Assembly (NCBI RefSeq): GCF_010731635.1
Contig: NZ_AP022583.1
Location: 1,364,001-1,428,000 of the forward strand
From: Mycobacterium noviomagense
Lineage (GTDB): Bacteria > Actinomycetota > Actinomycetes > Mycobacteriales > Mycobacteriaceae
Direction of reading: 5' to 3'
DNA length: 64,000 nucleotides
Shown here: piece after piece, positions 31,002 through 37,184 of the stretch
Layout of the letters: each line of letters begins with the position of its first letter
How positions within the stretch are numbered: the first letter of the stretch is position 1
Translations under genes and position numbers: made by a program
Notes under the pieces: model-generated
The model's database searches: none
Told to the model about the DNA's origin: nothing
The model's input: the letters and a program-made list of their open reading frames with translations, nothing else

Positions 31002-32036
31002 ATGGCCAGGGACTGGCTGCTCGTTGAGACACTGGGCAACGAACCGGCCGTCGTCGCGCAGGGATCGCACCTGAGAAATCTTGTGCCGATTACCGCTTTT
31101 TTGCGCCGCAATCCTCACATCGCTGCGATCCGCACAGCGATCGCCGAATCAGTGCAAAGCGCCGAGCGTCTGGCCAGTATCACGCCCAAGAGCAACCGCG
31201 TGATCCGCACCGAGCCGGTGGTGATGTCGGATGGCCGCGTTCACGGTGTGCACGTCTGGAGCGGCCCTACCGACGCTGAACCACCCGAGCGGCCGATCCC
31301 CGGCCCGCTGAAATGGGACCTCACTTTGGGTGTGGCCACCGACACCCGTGAGTCGCTGACCAACATCGGCAAGAACCCGGACGTCGAGCCGACGCATGGC
31401 CGGACGTTCGCGGAGAATTGGCCGTCGCGAGATCTCAAACCCAACGAGAGCAAGGTTCTCGCGCTGGCGGTCAAAGCACGAGCGGGCCAGACGTTGTGCA
31501 ACGTCTGGGAAGGCACCGATTGGCAGGGCAATCCGATCAGGGTGGGCTTCGTGGCACGCAATGCGCTGGAAGCCGCGGCCGACGGCCACGACCACCTGAT
31601 CGCTCGCGGGATGAACTGGCGTGCCGACCCCGAAAGCGGCGCAGAGTCCGGCGACCACCTCGCGCAGCAGATCTTGCAGGGGCTGGCGCAGCCGGGAGTT
31701 CATCGCGCCCTGTTCGACCTGAAGAACTGGACTTTGCTCAAATGGCTCGACGAGCCCTGCCCGTTCTACGATTGGCGCAGCACGGCCAGCTCCCCGCGGG
31801 TGCATCCCGACGACGAGCAGGTAATGGCTTCGATGACAACCGAATTCGCTCACGGCGCCACCGCGCGGGTGTTGCGTCTGCCGGGACATAGCAGCAACTG
31901 GGTGCCGGTGCATGTGACCGTCAACCGGGTCGAAATCGAGGAAAAGACGTTCGCCGGGCTGATCTCGCTGCGATTGCCCACCGACCGCGAGTTGGCCGAA
32001 ACGGGGCTATCCCGCTTCGGCAAGCGCAGCAGCTGA
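31002..32036 (+). CDS. Triple sensor-domain protein (Rv3651 homologue, PAS-GAF-PAS)
   Basis: 344 aa, nearly the length of Rv3651, which has been described as three successive sensor domains (PAS, GAF, PAS) without an output domain. Matching features are the MARDWLLVETLGNEPAVVAQG start and an extended central region. A signalling scaffold role is likely but unproven. The 3' end overlaps the convergent tadE/G-like gene by 30 bp. Confidence 0.85.
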   Translation: MARDWLLVETLGNEPAVVAQGSHLRNLVPITAFLRRNPHIAAIRTAIAESVQSAERLASITPKSNRVIRTEPVVMSDGRVHGVHVWSGPTDAEPPERPIPGPLKWDLTLGVATDTRESLTNIGKNPDVEPTHGRTFAENWPSRDLKPNESKVLALAVKARAGQTLCNVWEGTDWQGNPIRVGFVARNALEAAADGHDHLIARGMNWRADPESGAESGDHLAQQILQGLAQPGVHRALFDLKNWTLLKWLDEPCPFYDWRSTASSPRVHPDDEQVMASMTTEFAHGATARVLRLPGHSSNWVPVHVTVNRVEIEEKTFAGLISLRLPTDRELAETGLSRFGKRSS

Positions 32037-32423
32037 CAGCACCGGCCGCGCGCTTCGTCCGGGCATGTCGACGGGCCCTGCGCGAGCCGCTGCCGTGGCC
32101 CTGCCGACTTTGCCCACCGCCACTTCGACGGTGACGACGACATCTAAACCCTGTACCCAGCAATCGATTTGGTCGGCTCGCATCCTTCGGACGAGCAGGC
32201 TTGCCCGCGCGCATGCCGCCTCGACTCCGGCCGGCACCCGGGCTGCGGCACTCAGCGCGGCCAGGTCGGCCGCTGCTTGCGCGCGGTGGCGCGCCACCAC
32301 CGCTGAGCCGAGGTACACCCCGCCGCCGGTAACGCACAACAAGACAGCGACCATCGCCGCCGCCAACACGGTCGCGGCGCCGTCCTCAGCCCGCCGCCTC
32401 CGCCGCTGAAATCCCTTCGGCAC
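32007..32423 (-). CDS. TadE/TadG-like pilus-locus protein (Rv3654c homologue)
   Basis: 138 aa from GTG 32423, overlapping the upstream tadE gene. A basic N-terminus is followed by a hydrophobic helix (AATVLAAAMVAVLLCVTGGGVYLG) and the ARHRAQAAADLAALSAA segment typical of TadE/G-type proteins of helicase/secretion neighbourhoods. It is the last gene of the pilus locus. In M. tuberculosis, Rv3654c and Rv3655c have been reported as secreted effectors acting on macrophage apoptosis; whether that applies here is unknown. Confidence 0.8.
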   Translation of the reverse strand: MPKGFQRRRRRAEDGAATVLAAAMVAVLLCVTGGGVYLGSAVVARHRAQAAADLAALSAAARVPAGVEAACARASLLVRRMRADQIDCWVQGLDVVVTVEVAVGKVGRATAAARAGPVDMPGRSARPVLSAAALAEAG

Positions 32424-32712
32424 CAATCGCCAAGGCAGGCAGTAGTTTCGACCGTGCGGTGACAGTTGCGACGACGAATTCGCCGTCGCGATGCACCTGC
32501 ACCAGCGCCGCGTGTGGTGCGATGCGATGAGCGACGTCGAGCGCGGCCCGCTTATCACCGCGGGCGGCAAGTCGCGCGGCCTCCCGTGCGGCGTCGATGC
32601 AACGCACCTGCATCGACACCGCGGTGAGGCCGGCAACGCAGAGCACCAGTACCGCGACCAGTGAGGCGATCGCCAAAGCCGCCTCGACGCTGCTCGCGCC
32701 GGCATCGTCGAC
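32386..32712 (-). CDS. TadE-family protein (Rv3655c homologue), start codon unclear
   Basis: The TadE signature SSVEAALAIASLVAVLVLCVAGL with the invariant Glu is followed by RCIDAAREAARLAARGD. The conserved start falls at about 32712, overlapping the pilin stop codon. In this frame no ATG, GTG or TTG occurs between the signature and the attL junction; the only internal candidate is TTG 32676, which would remove the key Glu. The frame stays open across attL to an ATG in the element at 32976. Coordinates given are those of the conserved domain. Confidence 0.65.
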   Translation of the reverse strand, partial: VDDAGASSVEAALAIASLVAVLVLCVAGLTAVSMQVRCIDAAREAARLAARGDKRAALDVAHRIAPHAALVQVHRDGEFVVATVTARSKLLPALAIGAEGISAAEAAG

Positions 32713-32843
32713 TAAACCTTGGTGTTCAGCGCGCGAGCGATGATGTTGCTCAACGCGCCGACGATGGAATCGCCGGTGACGACCGTGTAGAGGATCGCGC
32801 CGAAGGCTGCGGCCGCGATGGTGCCGATGGCGTACTCGACTGT
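32712..32843 (-). pseudogene. C-terminal part of the Flp-pilin-like DUF4244 gene (Rv3656c), cut by the integrated element
   Basis: On the minus strand the frame from the junction reads TVEYAIGTIAAAAF, continues through the hydrophobic helix, and ends IARALNTKV-stop at 32712. It continues exactly the reading frame of the N-terminal part at 46045-46121. A TAG lies in the element immediately upstream, so this fragment has no start. The rejoined gene would encode 68 aa or close to it, the size of Rv3656c. Confidence 0.9.
32832..32843 (+). other. attL core of the integrated element
   Basis: GTACTCGACTGT here matches GTATTCGACTGT at 46041-46052 (attR) in 11 of 12 positions; TCGACTGT is identical. 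DNA to the left is host pilin sequence and DNA to the right is element sequence. Confidence 0.85.
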
Positions 32844-33175
32844 CTAGTATTACACCGCATGCCCCAGCGGTCTGCCGATACACCAAAACGGGCTGGTACT
32901 GCGGGATCGACACACGATTCGAGCTAAGAATTCCACAAGTGTTATTACAAGATGTGGTATCTCTTCTGAATGTCACCCACTAGGTGTAGTGTTCTGACTG
33001 CTGAAAGACGCAAACCCTCAACCGGGGGTTGAGTCCCGCCAGTTGAGGGTCCGTGTCGAGCAATTGGCCTTGCAGACGACACGCTACACCGAGGCAGGTC
33101 TGGTGTTGCAATTTCGCACCAGAATGGCGGGCTCCGCGTTTCCTTCTTTCAGCATGGATAGAAGGGAGGCCCTCG
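32844..33175 (+). promoter_or_regulatory. Element left-end leader with competing stems
   Basis: This 332-bp stretch holds no convincing gene. It carries the dyad CACTA-GGTG-TAGTG (32978-32991). At 33014-33050, ACCCTCAAC can pair with GTTGAGGGT or, instead, CTCAACC with GGTTGAG, so two mutually exclusive hairpins are possible ahead of the DUF1883 gene. This resembles a leader with alternative folds. A promoter could not be placed with certainty. Confidence 0.4.
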
Positions 33176-33439
33176 GTGAACTACAACTTCTGGGACCTCG
33201 GTAATCAATCAGCTGGCGCTGTCGTCCGCGTGACGCTCGAAGGCAACGCGGCCAATGTGCGGCTGATGGACAGCTCCAACTATCGCTCGTTTGAGCGTGG
33301 CGAGCAGCACCGCTACTTGGGCGGGCACTACAACCGGTCTCCGGTGGTGCTGCAGGTGCCGAACGATGGCCACTGGTTCGTTGTCGTCGACTACGGCGGG
33401 TACGCGGGCAGTGGGCGGGCTGCGGTCCAGGTGGCTTAG
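33176..33439 (+). CDS. DUF1883-domain protein
   Basis: 87 aa from GTG 33176, with GAAGGGAGG 6 nt upstream. The whole protein is one DUF1883 domain (NYNFWDLGNQSAGAVVRVTLEG, then SSNYRSFERGEQHRYLGGHY and HWFVVVDYGGYAG). This domain occurs alone or fused to TIR domains. Its place at the attL end, transcribed towards the element interior and followed by its own terminator, suggests an accessory (morons-type) gene expressed in the lysogen. The function is unknown; an anti-phage role is only an inference. Confidence 0.75.
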   Translation: MNYNFWDLGNQSAGAVVRVTLEGNAANVRLMDSSNYRSFERGEQHRYLGGHYNRSPVVLQVPNDGHWFVVVDYGGYAGSGRAAVQVA

Positions 33440-33467
33440 CCCGCCGCATCGTAGAAGTTCCAAAGGG

Positions 33468-33501
33468 AAGGCGGCGCTCTCTCTGCGGGGGTGCCGTCTT
33501 T
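33468..33501 (+). terminator. Terminator after the DUF1883 gene
   Basis: AAGGCGGC (33468-33475) pairs with GCCGTCTT (33493-33500), one wobble, followed by a short T run. It separates the DUF1883 gene from the convergent small gene at 33514 and may serve both. Confidence 0.5.
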
Positions 33502-33513
33502 CCATTTGAACGC

Positions 33514-33837
33514 CTAATGCACGACACGTAAGTCCGGCCTCGTCTCCCTCGGTGGGGGCTCGGGAAGATCGCCCAGGCTGCGGTAGACCCGGTGCTCGTT
33601 GGCTGCGCCAGGGGCGGTCAGACGGCGGCGGAACCACTCCGCGATGCCCAAGCCCGCCGCGTTGGCAACGTCGAGCGCCAGGGCAGGGTCCACCATATGT
33701 GCGCGGAGCCACGCTCCGATGGCGGGGAGCCGATCCCTCGGTTCCATGTCCGGGTCTCGCAACTCGTCCGGCAGCGCGTTCGCCAAGGTCTCGATCGACT
33801 GGACCTGAGGCCCTCGCCTCCGCTTCGGTCGCCCCAC
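33514..33837 (-). CDS. Small phage-type protein downstream of the small terminase gene
   Basis: 107 aa. The GTG at 33837 overlaps the terminase TAG by one base (TAGTG), which implies coupled translation; TTG 33858 is an alternative. The N-terminus is strongly basic (GRPKRRRGPQ), followed by a helical middle (IGAWLRAHMVDPALALDVANAAGLGIAEWFRRRL). No domain recognised. Pairing with the small terminase suggests a packaging-related job. Confidence 0.6.
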   Translation of the reverse strand: MGRPKRRRGPQVQSIETLANALPDELRDPDMEPRDRLPAIGAWLRAHMVDPALALDVANAAGLGIAEWFRRRLTAPGAANEHRVYRSLGDLPEPPPRETRPDLRVVH

Positions 33838-34223
33838 TATCGAGTCACCCCGCCCCAACGGGCTTGTGCTCCAAGGCGTCCGAGCTGGCTGCGGGTCATC
33901 TTCCCGCTGCCGGCGGTCTCCTCCTCGTCGGGCAACGTCAGCGACTTCAGCAGCGACGTGAGTAGAGCGCGGTACTGCCGCAGTTCTGCAACCTCGGGGG
34001 CGGCGACCGGCTGCCCCTGCGAACCTTTAACCCTCAGGTCGTCGGCTGCATCCACGATGCTCTGGAGCCGCGCGACGACATCGGCGGTGCGGGCGGCTTG
34101 CTCCAAGATGATGAGCTTCTCTGGGCAGTCGGTGAAGTCGTATGTGGTGTGCAGCTCCCGCCAGAGCTGCCTACCGCGTGTCTTTAGGCCCTTCGGGGCC
34201 TTCGGAATGAGCGGATGTGTCAT
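33837..34223 (-). CDS. P27-family phage terminase small subunit
   Basis: 128 aa. The features are those of P27-type small terminases: LKTRGRQLWRELHTTYDF at the start, a helical EQAARTADVVARLQSIV, the KGSQGQPVAAPEVAELRQYR motif and the SLTLPDEEE close, with a basic Gly/Arg tail. Small subunits choose the DNA to be packaged. No large subunit lies in the element. ATG 34223 has GGAAGGA upstream. Confidence 0.85.
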   Translation of the reverse strand: MTHPLIPKAPKGLKTRGRQLWRELHTTYDFTDCPEKLIILEQAARTADVVARLQSIVDAADDLRVKGSQGQPVAAPEVAELRQYRALLTSLLKSLTLPDEEETAGSGKMTRSQLGRLGAQARWGGVTR

Positions 34224-34851
34224 GTTTCGTGTTCCTTCCGTGGTTGTTGAATCGTTGCTGGGGTGTTCGGGCGCGGACGTGGGCGACGTTTGCTGCGCCG
34301 GGGCAAAAACGCGGGCGATGCCGCCGCATAGGCAGGCGACAGCATTACCGTCCGGTCCAAACGCGGGCGGGCAGGGGCAACCGCCTGGGGTGCGCGGACC
34401 TGTGGCTACCCGGCGGCGACGTGCCGGTATGCGGGTGCTGGCCTCTGCCTAGTGCGGTGCCCAGGGCTGCTTGCCCCGTGCCCTACACCCCACCGACCCC
34501 GGCACCCGCTACCCGAAGGACACGCCTGCCCGGTGTCCCTGCCATACCCCGCGTCCTGCTCCTACCCCAGAAGCACCCTGTCCCTTCCCGTCCTAGCCTG
34601 CCCTGCCTGCCCCTGTCCTGTGCCTCTGCCACTGGGCACCTGGAGGGCCCCGGCACCTGCCGGCCCTGTCTGAGCCCCTGGGGGTAGGGACCGGCTGTGG
34701 CCAAAGGCCCAGGTCAAGGCCGCCGAGTTCACCAGGTGGTCTCGGGTCCCAAACGTAGTCTTTGGGCGTAGAGTGAAGGTCAACGGCGACACCACTTCCA
34801 GAAGCCGTTGTGTTGATTTATCTAGTGCAGTGAAAGGTCAAGTGAGAAGCA
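34224..34851. other. Gene-free C-rich spacer
   Basis: Nothing here reads as a gene on either strand. From about 34440 to 34690 the plus strand is strongly C/T-rich (many CCCTG and CCTGCC units) and poor in CpG compared with flanking DNA. The distal part (34790-34850) is AT-richer and should hold the promoter of the HTH gene. Open frames through this stretch are Pro/Arg-rich and lack ribosome-binding sites. Confidence 0.6.
34565..34589 (-). other. G-quadruplex motif
   Basis: On the minus strand four G runs (GGG, GGG, GGG, GGGG) are separated by loops of 2, 3 and 7 nt, which meets the canonical G3+N1-7 rule. It lies in the spacer upstream of the minus-strand small terminase gene. Confidence 0.6.
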
Positions 34852-35442
34852 ATGATTGATCTCACGCTCGAGGTTTCCGGTCTGCGAATGCAGCTGGGCA
34901 CCTCAAACGACGAATGGCTCGAAGACCGGCGTCAGCTTCTGGCGTTCATCGACTTCATCGACACACAGGTGGACGTGATCGATGAGGAGGAGGAGCAGGA
35001 GGAGGAGGAGGACGAGGAGGAAGCCGAGGCGTGCATACATCCTCGGGTCTATGGTCCCGACAGTGATCGGGAGGGCATCTGCGTGGTGTGCGGTGAGTTG
35101 GATCCCACCTATGAGTTCGCCGCCGCCGAGGTTGAGGCCCCCACCGCCGCCGAGGTGGAGGCCCGCAACCAACCCGCCGTTGTCGAGCCGATCAAGCGCC
35201 GTCCGGTCCGGGAGTTCGATCCGATCGAGGTGCTCGCCAAACATCTCCCGATCGCGATGCTTCTGGTCAAGAGGGGCATGATGACACGAAACCAGATGGC
35301 CGAGAAGCTTCACGTGAGCCCGGGCACAGTTAGCGCCAGCCTCAATTACCTGTCGGGCAAGGGCCTCGTACAGCGAGTTGTCGGCAGCCGCTATTGGCAG
35401 GCCACCGCCAGCGCCAAGGCGCACCAGCTTGTGGCGGCATAA
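34852..35442 (+). CDS. Winged-helix DNA-binding protein with acidic tract and zinc-finger-like motif
   Basis: 196 aa. The C-terminal 70 residues form a winged helix (MTRNQMAEKLHVSPGTVSASLNYLSGKGLVQRVVGSRYW). Ahead of it is a cluster C-H-C-C (ACIHPRVYG then CVVCGE), possibly a zinc site, and an unbroken run of acidic residues at about 44-59 coded almost wholly by GAG/GAA triplets. It is the only plus-strand gene in the middle of the element, so a regulator role is likely. Confidence 0.7.
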   Translation: MIDLTLEVSGLRMQLGTSNDEWLEDRRQLLAFIDFIDTQVDVIDEEEEQEEEEDEEEAEACIHPRVYGPDSDREGICVVCGELDPTYEFAAAEVEAPTAAEVEARNQPAVVEPIKRRPVREFDPIEVLAKHLPIAMLLVKRGMMTRNQMAEKLHVSPGTVSASLNYLSGKGLVQRVVGSRYWQATASAKAHQLVAA

Positions 35443-35502
35443 CCAGTGACGGGAACACGGCGCGGATGTCGATGAGGCGCAACTTCGTATCGGTCTAGAT
35501 CG

Positions 35503-35901
35503 TCATCCGCTCGCCTTGATGGTTCCGCTGCCGCCGGCCAGGGCAGCTCGGAGCACAGCGGCGCCGTTGAGCGGCATGTGCTGGGACGGTGCCTGGTTCG
35601 CCTGAGCCAGAGCCGCAGCGAGGAGACCGGCTGCGGTCTGCGGTGCCGGGCTGGCTTCAGCCTTGCGGAGTTCCCCGGCCCGGCGCTCAAGCTCCTGCAT
35701 ATCGCGGAAGTAAGCCAGCACACGCTCTCGCCATTCCCGATCGGGGTCTACCGGGTCGGGCATCCCGGCAACGTCGCCGACTATGCCCCGCTCCTGTAGT
35801 CGCTTGGTGAATGCGATCGCCGCTGCCTCGTCTGCGTTGTCGTACTCGGGTTGGGTGGCGGCGAGCTGCGCCGCCAGCTTGCGGGCTGATCCTGTGGTCA
35901 T
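35503..35901 (-). CDS. Hypothetical phage-type protein
   Basis: 132 aa, starting MTTGSARKLAAQLAAT behind GAAGGA. The content is helical, rich in Ala, Glu and Arg, with a short coiled coil (DMQELERRAGELRKAE). No domain recognised. It lies downstream of the 253-aa gene in the same direction. Confidence 0.6.
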   Translation of the reverse strand: MTTGSARKLAAQLAATQPEYDNADEAAAIAFTKRLQERGIVGDVAGMPDPVDPDREWRERVLAYFRDMQELERRAGELRKAEASPAPQTAAGLLAAALAQANQAPSQHMPLNGAAVLRAALAGGSGTIKASG

Positions 35902-36001
35902 CTCGCGGTGGTTCCTTCTGTCGCGGTGGGGATGTGAGGGTGGGGCCGGAAACGGCCCACAGCGTTGAGCTGAGGGCCATTCCAGACGGAGGTGTAGCCC
36001 G

Positions 36002-36763
36002 CTACCGGGCGGACAGCACGCGCTGTGCTTCGATGGCCTGCCGGATCGCGGCGCCTTCAGCGGGTGTGTTCAGTCCCCACTCGACGTTTTCACGGACGGC
36101 GACGACGAACAGCGGGTTGAGCTGGCCGTAGTGCTCGTACCGCTTAGTGCCCGCGTTCTCCAGCTTGTCGAGCTGGTCGAGGTCGACCGGGCGCAGCACG
36201 CGGGTGAACGCATCGACCCGCCCGGCGATACCGGGCAGCTCTCGCAGCGAGGCAATCCATCCGTCGCAAGAGGCGATGACCGCTTGCGCCCGCGCGGCGC
36301 GCTGATACTCGGCCAGCACAGCCGGACCGCCCCGGACGATCGCGGCGTCGGAGAGGTCGTCGGGCAGTGCCAGGACGGCCTCGGTGAACTCGGCAACGGC
36401 CGCGTCGAATCGTGGTTCCAGTTGCTTGATGATGCCGGGCACGGCTGCTCCCGCCTTGGTGAGCACGTCGCGGGCCGCAAGGTTCAACGCCTGCCGTTTG
36501 GCAGTTTCCAGCGCAGACAAGTCGGTGGCACCGACGCGGGTCGCAATTCCCATCGTCGGCAAAAGCTGATTGGCTAACTCGCGGATCTTCTCTTCGACGT
36601 TGTCGGGTGTCACGTCCGTAATGCCGAACACGACCGGGTGTCCGGTCTCAACGAGGCGGATCGCGTCGAGCACTTCGACGGCGCGGGCAAGTTCTTTCGG
36701 TAGCTTCACGCCAAGCGCCGTCCATCCCGCTACGGAATTGGCGATGTAGATGGGATCGAACAT
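36002..36763 (-). CDS. Hypothetical protein downstream of the origin
   Basis: 253 aa. ATG 36763 has a strong ribosome-binding site (GAAGGAGAT). The protein is almost wholly helical, with no catalytic motif. It is the first gene after the origin region on the side opposite to the primase-polymerase, so a structural, regulatory or replication-accessory role is possible. I do not recognise the family. Confidence 0.65.
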   Translation of the reverse strand: MFDPIYIANSVAGWTALGVKLPKELARAVEVLDAIRLVETGHPVVFGITDVTPDNVEEKIRELANQLLPTMGIATRVGATDLSALETAKRQALNLAARDVLTKAGAAVPGIIKQLEPRFDAAVAEFTEAVLALPDDLSDAAIVRGGPAVLAEYQRAARAQAVIASCDGWIASLRELPGIAGRVDAFTRVLRPVDLDQLDKLENAGTKRYEHYGQLNPLFVVAVRENVEWGLNTPAEGAAIRQAIEAQRVLSAR

Positions 36764-36869
36764 GTTTAGATATCTCCTTCGGTTGTTAACGCGCCGGCGG
36801 ATGTGCCGGTCGCGTTGAAAGAACCCGCCAGCGGGTGCTGACGGGATAGTGGTGGTGTAGATATCCGGG

Positions 36870-37184
36870 GTGGACGGTGGACCGCTTGGTGGACGCCTGA
36901 AAGTGGCTCTGACCAGGAGTGGACGGGTGGACGGGCGTCCACCCAGACTGGCGAACGAGCGAACAAACTCCGCCGGGCGGCGGATATCACATTGAGTGTG
37001 TATTCGCAGCTAGTTATATATAAGTAAATATACTAACTATTTTATACCCGCTGCGAAAGCGAACTGCGTCCTAATACCGCCCGCGAGACGCCGTCCCCGC
37101 GCCGACCAGTGGACGGGCGTCCACCCGTCCACCCCAGGTCAGGCAGTGTTTTACCCGTCCACTTTGACCGTCCCGGCGTCCACC
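36870..37184. other. Putative replication origin: iterons and nested inverted repeats around an AT-rich core
   Basis: GTGGAC-type repeats occur at 36870, 36877, 36889, 36919 and 36927 in one orientation; on the other side CGTCCAC-type repeats lie at 37118-37133, 37157 and 37178. Two perfect palindromes with GG centre are seen: 36925-36944 and 37109-37124. Between them is an AT-rich stretch (37011-37046), bounded by TTCGCAGC (37003-37010) and GCTGCGAA (37050-37057), and itself starting TAGTTA and nearing its end with TAACTA. This is the layout of an iteron origin with an unwinding region, directly next to the primase-polymerase gene. Confidence 0.75.

Noticed and set aside
34217..34687. Plus-strand open frames of 73-156 codons in the C-rich spacer
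   Set aside because: Pro/Arg/Cys-rich low-complexity translations caused by base bias; no start signal or recognisable protein.
34440..34690. Contamination by eukaryotic DNA in the C-rich spacer
   Set aside because: The base bias looks foreign, but it lies inside the element between two phage genes with no breakpoint visible; only read data could decide.
36766..36990. Minus-strand open frame of 74 codons upstream of the 253-aa gene
   Set aside because: It is made of the GTGGAC iterons, has no ribosome-binding site and overlaps the proposed origin.
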